A stretch of 64,000 nucleotides of DNA from Chitinophaga nivalis. Its GTDB lineage: Bacteria; Bacteroidota; Bacteroidia; Chitinophagales; Chitinophagaceae. The position numbers and the translations under genes were made by a program. Below are positions 10,021 through 18,319 of the stretch, one piece after another. Every line of letters begins with the position of its first letter. Position 1 is the stretch's first letter. The notes below the pieces were generated by a model. The model was not told the origin of the DNA and did not search any database. It saw only the letters and a list, made by a program, of their open reading frames with translations. The stretch is taken from assembly GCF_025989125.1 (NCBI RefSeq), contig NZ_JAPDNR010000001.1, positions 2,462,301-2,526,300 of the forward strand. The letters run 5' to 3'.

Positions 10021-11385
10021 ATGTGTATGAAAAAATATATCCTGGCTTTCATAACGCCTGCTTTAATGCTGACAGGCTGCAACCTGGTGAATGTGACCGA
10101 TGTACAGCCGGTTAATCAGCTGGAGGATGAAAACGCCATTACAACGGTAGAAAAAGCGCAAAGTGCATTATACGGTACCTACGGTATCCTGAATGGAACA
10201 GGACTGGCATTCACTTATTACATGCCAGCAGCCGCTTCATTAATGGGGGTGACCATGAAACCCGGTAACGATGGGGACGATTATTTCATTAATGATCCGA
10301 AAAGCCAGCATTACTGGGTAGAAAACATGTATACGAGTGGATATAAACTGATTAATATGAGCAATCATATTATCACTAAAACCAGTGTACTGCCTGGTGA
10401 TGATCCCCGTAAAACCAGGATCATAGGAGAAGCAAAATTCCTGCGGGCGCTGGGGTATTTCTACCTGCTACGCCTATACGGAGAGTTTTATAATGAAGCT
10501 TCTACCTACGGCCTGGTGATCCGGCTGACACCGGTGAAGGACGCTACTGCTATACCACGCTCCGATGTAAAGGCCACCTATGAGGTGATCCTCCGTGATC
10601 TGGATGATGCGATCAAAGAAGCACCGGATTTCAGAAGCACGCTGTATGCTTCCAAACTGTCTGCCATGGCGTTAAAAGCCAAAGTATTGCTGTACCGTAA
10701 ACAATATGCGGCGGCGGCCGAAATGGCGAAGGCAGTGATCAGTTCCGGTCAGCGGAAACTGGAAAGCACCTTTATTCAGGTATTCACCAAAAAAATCTTC
10801 CAGCCGGAAGAAGCCATCTTCCAGACTAACTTTGATCTCACCAGCAACCTGAATAATAAAGGCTATGCCTTCAATAACTGGTTTGCACCGGCAGACTATT
10901 ATACCCAGCTGATGAAAGGAGATAAACGGGATACGTTTGCGCTCAAGGTAAGAGGAACCAGAATCCTGAATAACAAATTTAATTACGGTAACATCGATGG
11001 TAAACCTTCTCCGGCTGATACCGAATATTTCCTGCGCCTGGCGGAAATTTACCTCATCCAGGCGGAAGCGATTGTACGCAGTGGTGGTACCCTGGAAGAT
11101 GCGCGGACAGCCCTCAATAAAGTACGGAAGCGGGCAGACATGCCGGATGTGGAGCTGAATGACAAACAAGCGTTGTTACAGGCTATCCGGGAAGAAAAAA
11201 TAAAGGAATTGGGTGCCGAAAGCGGAGAAGACTGGTATGACCTGGTACGCTTTGCCACCCTGGGTGAGCTGGATATCAAAACCTTTAAACCAGATTTCAT
11301 GGGTAAACAACGGTATATCCTGCCATTGCCTTATAAGTCCGTCCAATCTGCCGGTGGTGTAGTGGTACAAAATCCGGGTTATTAA
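10021..11385 (+). CDS. SusD/RagB-family outer-membrane lipoprotein
   Basis: A 454-residue SusD partner of the STN-type SusC located 6 bp upstream. The lipobox is LMLTGC with the acylated Cys at residue 20. Translation may instead begin at the second Met (10027), which gives a cleaner MKKY signal peptide. The N-terminal TPR helices (GEAKFLRALGYFYLLRLYG) are clear. The C-terminal family signature is diverged: the usual EGHRWFDLRR is replaced by GEDWYDLVRF. It is followed 18 bp later by a thioredoxin-fold gene on the same strand. Confidence 0.92.
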   Translation: MCMKKYILAFITPALMLTGCNLVNVTDVQPVNQLEDENAITTVEKAQSALYGTYGILNGTGLAFTYYMPAAASLMGVTMKPGNDGDDYFINDPKSQHYWVENMYTSGYKLINMSNHIITKTSVLPGDDPRKTRIIGEAKFLRALGYFYLLRLYGEFYNEASTYGLVIRLTPVKDATAIPRSDVKATYEVILRDLDDAIKEAPDFRSTLYASKLSAMALKAKVLLYRKQYAAAAEMAKAVISSGQRKLESTFIQVFTKKIFQPEEAIFQTNFDLTSNLNNKGYAFNNWFAPADYYTQLMKGDKRDTFALKVRGTRILNNKFNYGNIDGKPSPADTEYFLRLAEIYLIQAEAIVRSGGTLEDARTALNKVRKRADMPDVELNDKQALLQAIREEKIKELGAESGEDWYDLVRFATLGELDIKTFKPDFMGKQRYILPLPYKSVQSAGGVVVQNPGY

Positions 11386-11403
11386 TCTAAAACAATTAGG
11401 AAG

Positions 11404-12609
11404 ATGATAAAGTTAGTACGGATGATGAATATTTGTTTTTTCCTGGGGGCCGCCATCGCGGCCAATGCCCAGGAAAAAACAGCCGGCATTGTATTCCGGC
11501 AGGATGCCTTTGCAGCAGTGCTGGCAGAAAGCGGTCGCACCGGCAAACCGGTATTTATTGATTGCTACACCAGCTGGTGTTCGCCCTGCAAGTGGATGGA
11601 AAAAAATGTATTTGTAAATGATACGGCTGCTGCTTTTTACAATGCAAAGTTTATCAATTACAAAATAGATATGGAGAAAGGAGAAGGACCTGCCTTACGT
11701 CAGCGTTATGGTGTACAGGTATTTCCTACCTATCTTTTCCTCAATGCCAAAGGAGAATTGATACATAAGGCCACTTCCCGTATGGAGATGCCGGAATTTG
11801 TGGAAGAAGGGAAAAAGGCGCTGGACCCGGCCCGCTCTTTTGTAGCGTTGGAAAAAGCATTCCGGGAAGGTAACCGGAGCAATGAAGTGTTGTTGTCCTA
11901 TGCGCTGGCCCTGCAGAAAACAGACCGCAATAAAGGCGACTCCGTGAGCAGTCTGCTGATGGCACAGCTGACCGATGCTGACCTGAAAACACCGTTGGGA
12001 TGGCAGGCGATACAGGCGTTTGCCTGGAGTGAAGAAGATCGGTTGGGGAAATATTTTCTGGCTAACGTAGCAGATTATACGAAAAATTATGGCCGGCCAG
12101 CTGTAGCAAAAATAGAGGAGCGCCTCCAGAGTACGGCTTTGTATGCGTTGATGCGGAAAAAAGACAGTACGGCGTTTTTTGCGCGTCTGGCGCCCTGGCA
12201 GCAATCTGCTGATCCTGCCTTGCAGAAAAAAGCATTGATGATGGAAGCAGATTATTACCTGGGTATAGGGGATGCAAAGAACTTTATCCGGGTAACCGAT
12301 AAAGGGTTGAAAGGATGGTTGCAAAAAGATGATGTAAGCCTGAGTTTCATCGCCCGTCGTTGTCAGTACCTGGGAGAAGGTAACAGGCTGCTGATGCAAC
12401 AGGCATACCGGCTGGCGAAACAGGCGGTAGTGGTAGCACCGCGCGAATACAGCAATCAGAGTACCCTGGCAAAAGTGTGTCAGGATATGGGCAACCGCGA
12501 AGAGGCGCTGGAAGCTGCAGAAGCAGCCTATCAGCTGTCTTTGGCTGAAACTTCCAAAATACAGGGCCTGGCTAAAAAGCACCTGGAAGAAATCCGGCAG
12601 ATGAAATAA
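11404..12609 (+). CDS. Secreted thioredoxin-family protein
   Basis: A 401-residue exported protein. The signal peptide (about 1-22, ending ANA) leads into a thioredoxin fold (about 30-140) with the redox motif WCSPC (Cys59 and Cys62) and a cis-proline loop (VFPTYLF). The remaining 260 residues are helical and TPR-like (EEALEAAEAAYQLS) and are probably for protein binding. It is the fourth gene of the FecR-SusC-SusD run, with an 18-bp gap, so it is likely co-transcribed and may keep disulfides correct in proteins of that locus or act on the imported substrate. The exact role is unknown. An extra Cys54 lies close to the active site. Confidence 0.85.
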   Translation: MIKLVRMMNICFFLGAAIAANAQEKTAGIVFRQDAFAAVLAESGRTGKPVFIDCYTSWCSPCKWMEKNVFVNDTAAAFYNAKFINYKIDMEKGEGPALRQRYGVQVFPTYLFLNAKGELIHKATSRMEMPEFVEEGKKALDPARSFVALEKAFREGNRSNEVLLSYALALQKTDRNKGDSVSSLLMAQLTDADLKTPLGWQAIQAFAWSEEDRLGKYFLANVADYTKNYGRPAVAKIEERLQSTALYALMRKKDSTAFFARLAPWQQSADPALQKKALMMEADYYLGIGDAKNFIRVTDKGLKGWLQKDDVSLSFIARRCQYLGEGNRLLMQQAYRLAKQAVVVAPREYSNQSTLAKVCQDMGNREEALEAAEAAYQLSLAETSKIQGLAKKHLEEIRQMK

Positions 12610-12641
12610 ATGTCCGACATTCGGTAATCGACAACGCATAT

Positions 12642-13535
12642 ATGCCCAGGTATATTACGGTAACATCGGTACTGAATAAAACGAAAAAACGGGACCCCTG
12701 GTTCCTGGATGATTATACTATCAACCCGTATAGCGGTTGTGCCTACAACTGTTTGTATTGTTATATACGTGGTAGTAAATACGGTATTAATATGGCAGAA
12801 AAGCTGTCGGTGAAGACGGGTGTTACAGACATCCTTCGCCGGCAGCTGGCCGCCAGGGCGCGTAAGCAGCAACAAGGATTTGTGGTGCTGTCGTCGGTCA
12901 CCGATGCATACCAGGCCATAGAAGCAAAAGAACTGCTCACCCGCCAGGTATTGGAACTGTTGCTGGAATACCGTTTTCCGGTGCATATCATTACCAAATC
13001 GCCCCTCGTACTCCGCGACCTGGACCTGCTCCGGCAAATCAATGAAGCGGCGATCCTGCCGCCAGACCTTACCGCATACCAGCATAAGGTATTCATCACC
13101 TTCTCTTTTACCACTACAGATACCCTTATCGCCCGGCAGTTTGAGCCCGGCGCACCCGATCCGGCAGCGCGTTTGCAGGCACTGCAAGCCTGTGCGGCGG
13201 CAGGTTTTATGACGGGCGTCAGCGGGATGCCTTTATTGCCCTTTATTACAGATATGCCCGTTCAGCTGGAGGAAATGTACCAGGCATTCCACGAACATGG
13301 CGCCCGTTATGTATTTCCGGCGTCACTCACCCTATGGGGCGAACAACCGGAAGATAGCAAAACGCTGGTGCTGGCAACTGTAAAAAAATATTATCCGCAG
13401 TATCATGATGCGTATACGCGTCTTTTCAGCCAAAATAATCAGGTGCCTCCGGCCTATGCAGCGGCGCTGAAAGCGGCGGCAGCAACCGTTGCTGCCAGGT
13501 ATGACCTGCCCTCCTGTATTCCTTTCGGAAAGTAA
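12642..13535 (+). CDS. Radical SAM protein, SPL/Rv2578c-like
   Basis: A 297-residue cytoplasmic radical S-adenosylmethionine enzyme. The cluster motif CX3CX2C is at Cys33, Cys37 and Cys40 (SGCAYNCLYC), preceded by TINPYSGC, a form typical of the spore-photoproduct-lyase-like/Rv2578c group. Later stretches VHIITKSP and VFITFSFTTTD fit the TIM-barrel core. The reaction is unknown; most members of this subgroup are uncharacterised. It starts 32 bp after the thioredoxin-family gene on the same strand and could be transcribed with it, although the functions show no obvious link. An imperfect hairpin follows the stop (13535-13559) but has no T run. Confidence 0.85.
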   Translation: MPRYITVTSVLNKTKKRDPWFLDDYTINPYSGCAYNCLYCYIRGSKYGINMAEKLSVKTGVTDILRRQLAARARKQQQGFVVLSSVTDAYQAIEAKELLTRQVLELLLEYRFPVHIITKSPLVLRDLDLLRQINEAAILPPDLTAYQHKVFITFSFTTTDTLIARQFEPGAPDPAARLQALQACAAAGFMTGVSGMPLLPFITDMPVQLEEMYQAFHEHGARYVFPASLTLWGEQPEDSKTLVLATVKKYYPQYHDAYTRLFSQNNQVPPAYAAALKAAAATVAARYDLPSCIPFGK

Positions 13536-13621
13536 TCTGCCGGAATTTTCCGGGCAGATGCTTGCATTCCCCCGTATAAAAGAATATTTTTATTACCGTT
13601 AACTTTTTAAACCCACGTTAT

Positions 13622-14650
13622 ATGAGCAATATGAATAATCGCCGTCAGTTCCTGCGGCAAATGGGAATTTACACCATGGGAATGGGCATACTGCCATCCG
13701 TACTGGCAGCCTGCAACGAAGGTAAATCTACCCGCCATAATGAAAAAGACAGCAGCGCTGCTGCGGGTGTAACACCAGCCGATGCACGGGAGCTGTTCTT
13801 TAAAATTTCCCTGGCAGAATGGTCCTTCCATAAAGCATTATTTGCCGGTAAAATGGATCACCTGGACTTTGCTATCCGCGCCAAAAATGACTTCGGCATC
13901 AGTGGTGTGGAGTATGTCAACCAGTTTTTCAAAGACAAAGCCAAAGACCAGGCTTATCTGGCCGAAATGAAAAAACGTTGTGCCGATAACGATGTGCATA
14001 GTGTATTAATTATGTGCGACGGCGAAGGAGAGATGGGCGACCTGGATGTGAAGAAAAGATTAAAGGCCGTAGAAAACCATTACAAATGGGTAGAAGCCGC
14101 GCAATACCTGGGTTGTCATGCTATCCGGGTCAATGCTGCAGGAGAAGGTAGTGCGGAGGAAGTAGCCAAAGCGGCTGCGGAGTCGCTTTCCAAACTGTCG
14201 GCTTTCGGAAAAGATCATGGCATTAGCGTGATCGTAGAAAACCACGGTGGCAACTCGTCCAATGGCAAATGGCTGAGCGGTATCATGAAAACGGTGAACC
14301 AGCCTAACTGCGGTACTTTGCCGGATCTGGGCAATTTCTGTATCAAAAGAACCAAACCGGAAAGCAATACGCCGGAAGCCTGGGCTAAAACAACCTGCCT
14401 GGAAGAATATGACCGCTACGAAGGCGTAACAGAACTGATGCCTTTTGCGAAAGGTGTCAGCGCCAAATCATACGACTTTAATGACGCCGGTGAAGAGGCC
14501 ACCATCGACTACAAACGGATGCTGAAAATTGTGAAGGATGCCGGTTATACCGGTTATATCGGGATCGAATATGAAGGCAATGTATTGCCGGAAGAAGAAG
14601 GTATCCGCAAAACCAAGGAGCTGCTGGTGAAACTGGGTGCGGCGATGTAG
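13622..14650 (+). CDS. Exported sugar phosphate isomerase/epimerase-like TIM-barrel lipoprotein
   Basis: A 342-residue protein of the xylose-isomerase-like TIM-barrel (AP endonuclease family 2) superfamily. The N-terminus has a twin-arginine-like signal (NNRRQFLRQMG) and a lipobox (VLAAC, Cys31), so it is probably exported folded and lipid-anchored. Candidate metal ligands or catalytic residues lie in VIVENHGG, TLPDLGNF and YIGIEYEG. Related Bacteroidetes proteins are thought to act on sugars or sugar derivatives, but the substrate here cannot be named. It stands alone, with an 86-bp upstream gap and a strong terminator after the stop. Confidence 0.85.
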   Translation: MSNMNNRRQFLRQMGIYTMGMGILPSVLAACNEGKSTRHNEKDSSAAAGVTPADARELFFKISLAEWSFHKALFAGKMDHLDFAIRAKNDFGISGVEYVNQFFKDKAKDQAYLAEMKKRCADNDVHSVLIMCDGEGEMGDLDVKKRLKAVENHYKWVEAAQYLGCHAIRVNAAGEGSAEEVAKAAAESLSKLSAFGKDHGISVIVENHGGNSSNGKWLSGIMKTVNQPNCGTLPDLGNFCIKRTKPESNTPEAWAKTTCLEEYDRYEGVTELMPFAKGVSAKSYDFNDAGEEATIDYKRMLKIVKDAGYTGYIGIEYEGNVLPEEEGIRKTKELLVKLGAAM

Positions 14651-14670
14651 GATACTACGGCTATGAAGTA

Positions 14671-14709
14671 AAAAGCTTTCCGCGGCATCGGCTGCGGAAA
14701 GCTTTTTTA
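14671..14709. terminator. Bidirectional terminator between convergent genes
   Basis: A 13-bp stem (AAAAGCTTTCCGC with its complement, 10-nt loop) has T runs on the plus side and A runs that become T runs on the minus side. It separates the isomerase-like gene (+) from the FecR-like lipoprotein gene (-). Confidence 0.88.
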
Positions 14710-14723
14710 TGTAAAAGCAGGCT

Positions 14724-15524
14724 TTAGTTTTTGAATGTCAGAATGGCTTTGTTGCCTTTGATTTTGTAGGTAAAATCCTGCTGGGAACTCAGGTTGCTGA
14801 GTACATCTTCCAGTGTGGCGTTGTAGTAAGCGGCGTTGGAAATGATACGTGCTTTAGAGGCGTCGCCCCGGATTTCGGTATCTATCCCGAACCAGTCTTC
14901 CAGTATCCGGGAAACGGCCATTACATTGGCATCGCGGATCACCAGCGTGTCAGACACCCATGCTTCCAGTTCTTCCGGGTGATAGGTTTCTTTTTCCATC
15001 AGGTCGATATCATTATTCGCCAGAATCATCTGTCCCCGTTCCAGTATTTCCGGTTGATTATCGGTAGCGGAATGATAGGATTTGCCTACTTGTATTTTAC
15101 CATGGAGGAGATACACGGTTGCACCATGCTGTGCAGCAAACGACCGCATCCTGAAAGTGGCGTCCGGTCCGGCTGCCCGCAGTTTGTCGGAAGTGACGAT
15201 GAAGCTGTCTGTGGCCGGCTGTACGGTGAAAAAAGCATCTCCATCCAGCAACACGGATCTTTTGCCGTTGCCATAGTTGTCAGGTACCTGTAACGTACTG
15301 GCGGCATTGAGTTGTACGCGGGAACTATCGGGTAGTGTAACGAGGGTCCGGCGACCGGTTTCTCCTTTGTAGGTAGTGTAGTGTACGCCTGGTTGCTGCA
15401 GGGCAGTCAGGGTATCGGCCGGTTGTGCAGACTGGCAACTACTGAGCAAGGCTCCCGTAATGAGCAGATATACCGGTAGGGATCTGCAGGGGCGTTTGCC
15501 GATAACATCAAAGGTAAAAAGCAT
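14724..15524 (-). CDS. FecR-domain lipoprotein (periplasmic, without cytoplasmic anti-sigma part)
   Basis: A 266-residue protein with a signal peptide and lipobox (TGALLSSC, Cys30), a FecR beta domain (about 55-150, LVTLPDSSRVQLNAAS and DGDAFFTV) and a DUF4974-type C-terminal domain (about 185-266). Normal FecR proteins have a cytoplasmic anti-sigma helix bundle before a transmembrane segment. This one has only the periplasmic domains anchored by a lipid, so it cannot itself hold a sigma factor in the cytoplasm. It has no sigma or susC neighbour and appears monocistronic. It may be a decoy, a sensor fragment or a structural protein; its function is unknown. Confidence 0.82.
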   Translation of the reverse strand: MLFTFDVIGKRPCRSLPVYLLITGALLSSCQSAQPADTLTALQQPGVHYTTYKGETGRRTLVTLPDSSRVQLNAASTLQVPDNYGNGKRSVLLDGDAFFTVQPATDSFIVTSDKLRAAGPDATFRMRSFAAQHGATVYLLHGKIQVGKSYHSATDNQPEILERGQMILANNDIDLMEKETYHPEELEAWVSDTLVIRDANVMAVSRILEDWFGIDTEIRGDASKARIISNAAYYNATLEDVLSNLSSQQDFTYKIKGNKAILTFKN

Positions 15525-15666
15525 ATACCGGGAAGTTTATATGTAATAGAAAAACGCTAAAAGTAAATAAAATTAACCGCTCTGATTAGCCCGCTGCAAC
15601 AATTTTTGCGAAGCAATAGACAATTTCTGATTATGTTTTTAAAAAGATATACTGATATTATAATGA

Positions 15667-15700
15667 TTTTTGTTTAAGAGGAAGGGGCACCCTAACTTTG
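15667..15700 (+). promoter_or_regulatory. Bacteroidetes-type promoter of proline dehydrogenase
   Basis: A TTTTTG element (15667-15672) is followed after 20 nt by TAACTTTG (15693-15700), matching the known TTG / TAnnTTTG consensus. The ATG at 15707 is only 6 nt after the -7 element, so the transcript would begin at or within a few bases of the start codon. Confidence 0.7.
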
Positions 15701-15706
15701 CGGCCC

Positions 15707-16885
15707 ATGGAAAAGCAGCTACCTTTATCATTCGATAATACGGCTATTGCATTTGAAGCAAAAACCGATAAAGCACTTAAAAAGGCCGACTTTCTCTTTA
15801 GCAATATCGGGAAGCCCTGGCTGGTTAAATTCGGTGCAATTATGACTCCGCTGGCGTTTAAACTAAGACTGCCAATAAAAGGAATCATTAAAAGTACCAT
15901 CTTCTCGCAGTTCTGTGGTGGGGAAACCCTCGAAGAAGCAGCACACACAGCTTTACAACTGGGTAATTATCATGTAGGGGTAGTACTGGATTACGGAGTG
16001 GAAGCCATGGAAGGTGAACATAGCTACGATGCTGCCGTACCGGAATTTATCCGTGCTATCAAATATGCTGCTTCCAAACCGGATATTCCTTTCATCGCCA
16101 TAAAAATTACTGGTTTTGCCAGATTTGAACTGCTGGAAAAATTACATGCACGTGAAACCCTCACGCCGCAGGAACAGCAGGAATATACCCGGGTACGTTC
16201 CCGCGTGTATGCCATTGCCGAAGCTGCTGCCCAGCACAAGGTAGGTTTGCTGATAGATGCGGAAGAATCCTGGATACAGGGTCCGGTAGATGAACTCACA
16301 GACGAAATGATGTCTTTGTTCAACAAAAACACAGTGATTGTGTACAATACTTTCCAGATGTATTGCCACGATCGTTTCGATTTCCTGAAAGTATCACTGC
16401 AGAAGGCAACGCAGGCAGGTTACCTGCTGGGCGCCAAACTGGTAAGGGGTGCTTATATGGAGAAAGAAAACAAACGCGCTGCGGAGCTGAATTATCCTAC
16501 ACCTATTCAGCCCAGTAAAGCGGCTACCGATAAAGACTACGATGCCGCTGTACAATTATGCATCGATAACCTCGATAAACTGAGTGTATTTATTGGTACC
16601 CACAATGAAAACAGCTGTATGCTGGCTGCCCGTACGATGGACAGTAAAGGTATTCCGCATAATCACCCGCATGTCAACTTCTCCCAGCTGCTGGGGATGT
16701 CTGACAACATCACCTTTAACCTGGCACATGCCGGTTATCATGTAACCAAATACCTGCCGTATGGTCCGGTAAAAGATGTGATGCCATACCTCATTCGCCG
16801 CGCGCAGGAAAATACTTCCATTGCCGGCCAGATGGGACGTGAGCTGGGACTGATCAGAAAAGAACTGAAGCGGAGAGCGCTCTAA
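15707..16885 (+). CDS. Proline dehydrogenase (PRODH)
   Basis: A 392-residue FAD enzyme that oxidises proline to delta-1-pyrroline-5-carboxylate, the first step of proline catabolism. Recognisable motifs are VVLDYGVEAMEGE, AKLVRGAYMEKEN, FIGTHNENS and SQLLGM, which line the TIM barrel and flavin site. The length fits the stand-alone eukaryote-like PRODH found in Bacteroidetes, not the bifunctional PutA; no P5C dehydrogenase gene is nearby. I chose the ATG at 15707 because the earlier in-frame TTG (15698) lies inside the -7 promoter box. It converges with the third SusD gene across a bidirectional terminator. Confidence 0.93.
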   Translation: MEKQLPLSFDNTAIAFEAKTDKALKKADFLFSNIGKPWLVKFGAIMTPLAFKLRLPIKGIIKSTIFSQFCGGETLEEAAHTALQLGNYHVGVVLDYGVEAMEGEHSYDAAVPEFIRAIKYAASKPDIPFIAIKITGFARFELLEKLHARETLTPQEQQEYTRVRSRVYAIAEAAAQHKVGLLIDAEESWIQGPVDELTDEMMSLFNKNTVIVYNTFQMYCHDRFDFLKVSLQKATQAGYLLGAKLVRGAYMEKENKRAAELNYPTPIQPSKAATDKDYDAAVQLCIDNLDKLSVFIGTHNENSCMLAARTMDSKGIPHNHPHVNFSQLLGMSDNITFNLAHAGYHVTKYLPYGPVKDVMPYLIRRAQENTSIAGQMGRELGLIRKELKRRAL

Positions 16886-16897
16886 AATAATGTATTA

Positions 16898-16955
16898 AAA
16901 AATAGTTACGCCTTGTGTAAAAGACTTCGCTTTTGCACAAGGCGTAACTATTTTT
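16898..16955. terminator. Bidirectional terminator between proline dehydrogenase and susD
   Basis: A 20-bp stem (arms 16898-16917 and 16936-16955, core TAGTTACGCCTTGTG) is extended by an inner AAAG/CTTT pairing. The A/T-rich ends supply a U tract in both directions between convergent genes. Confidence 0.9.
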
Positions 16956-16972
16956 ATTCCGACTGGTTGTTA

Positions 16973-18289
16973 TCAGATATTACTTTCTGCCTGTGGAATC
17001 GGGAACTTACTCCAAACATCATCATCAGCTCTGTCAATAGGGAGCGTATTGAGCAGGCGATACCGACGCAGGTCTATCCAGCGGTGTCCTTCCAGGAAGA
17101 GGGAATAACGGCGCTGGTATAAGAGATCCTGCAGTAATTCAGTCGCATTTTCCTTGCCCTTATAAGGAGGCAGGTGATGACCTGCCCGGATACGGTCCAG
17201 TGCTTTTACTGCTTCGGTAAAGGCATTGGTCTGCAATTTGGCTTCTGCATAAATGAGGATCAGTTCTTCATTGCGGATCAGGCTTACCGGCGCACTCAGG
17301 GAGGTCCAGATAATCACATCCCGGTTGCTGGTTAAGCCGCTTTGGCTGGCTGGTGAAATCCGGACACTGGTTTTGTTCAGCCGGTCGTCTCCCCCAATCG
17401 TATCCTGCTCAAATGAAGGGTGTGCCAACCGCACATCTCCATTGGAATTAGGCGCAATGAATAATGGATTGGGCTGGTCGCCACCATTGGTGGAAAATAC
17501 GTGATTGATGCCGGTATTGAAATCACCGTCCAGCGAATAGAAAGATTCACTTAAGGCTGTCAGGGCGCCGGTCCAGTTTTTACGATACAGCTGTACCCGG
17601 GCGGCGATGGCGCGGTTGAATTTAATCAGCCCTGCAGCATCTTTAAAGCCGTTAAATCCGGAAGACAAGGGGAAAGGTACATCAGCCCCGGTAAGATCGG
17701 CTTTTCCGGCATCCAGGAAGCCGATAATGGCATCGTATACTTTCTGTGGATCTTTCACAATATCTCCCAGTTGTGTATTGTCTGCTACCGGTATCCGGGC
17801 GCCATTGGAATCGGTCAGGTTGATATTGAGCAACAGCTGATAGCCGATGAGGGTTTTGGCAAAACCATAATATGCTTTTTTCTGCGCTTCGGTGGCAATT
17901 TCAGGTCTGGCATTTTTGGTGGCTTCGATAATGATAAAACACTGGCGGATGACCTGGTAGCGGGCTGCCCACGGATTGGTCAGATAAAAGGTGTTGTTGT
18001 CCAGTGTTTTGGTACCGCCGCCCAGAATGTCGGTGGTATACCGGGGCTCTGAGCCGGAGAAACGATAGCTTTCCCGGCCAATCATGCCGGTGATATCCAG
18101 GTACACGCTAAAGTTGTTGCGCATGCCGGATTCTGCGCCGGTAACCAGGTTATACAGATCGCTTTTGCTGGGGTTTTTGATGATCTCATCTACAGTAGGC
18201 GTGTTCAGACTGTTGATTTCTCCTTTCTGACAGGCTTGCAGGCAGATAAAGGATACCAGGAGAAATATATATGGGAAGTATGTTTTCAT
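16973..18289 (-). CDS. SusD/RagB-family outer-membrane lipoprotein
   Basis: A 438-residue SusD homologue with lipobox ICLQAC (Cys20). The family C-terminal signature is clear (LFLEGHRWIDLRRYRLL). The gene follows its susC by 30 bp and is the last gene of this two-gene operon. The protein is short for the family. No FecR, sigma or hydrolase gene is linked, so the substrate cannot be guessed. Confidence 0.94.
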   Translation of the reverse strand: MKTYFPYIFLLVSFICLQACQKGEINSLNTPTVDEIIKNPSKSDLYNLVTGAESGMRNNFSVYLDITGMIGRESYRFSGSEPRYTTDILGGGTKTLDNNTFYLTNPWAARYQVIRQCFIIIEATKNARPEIATEAQKKAYYGFAKTLIGYQLLLNINLTDSNGARIPVADNTQLGDIVKDPQKVYDAIIGFLDAGKADLTGADVPFPLSSGFNGFKDAAGLIKFNRAIAARVQLYRKNWTGALTALSESFYSLDGDFNTGINHVFSTNGGDQPNPLFIAPNSNGDVRLAHPSFEQDTIGGDDRLNKTSVRISPASQSGLTSNRDVIIWTSLSAPVSLIRNEELILIYAEAKLQTNAFTEAVKALDRIRAGHHLPPYKGKENATELLQDLLYQRRYSLFLEGHRWIDLRRYRLLNTLPIDRADDDVWSKFPIPQAESNI

Positions 18290-18319
18290 ATGTTATAATT
18301 TTTAAGAGAGAAAGGATAA

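Noticed and set aside
11695..12639. A 314-codon minus-strand frame opposite the thioredoxin-family gene
   Set aside because: The sense gene has a signal peptide and the WCSPC motif; the antisense product is unlike any protein and is Phe/Cys/Gln-rich.
15698..15706. TTG start for proline dehydrogenase
   Set aside because: These bases include part of the TAnnTTTG promoter element; the ATG at 15707 is the better start.
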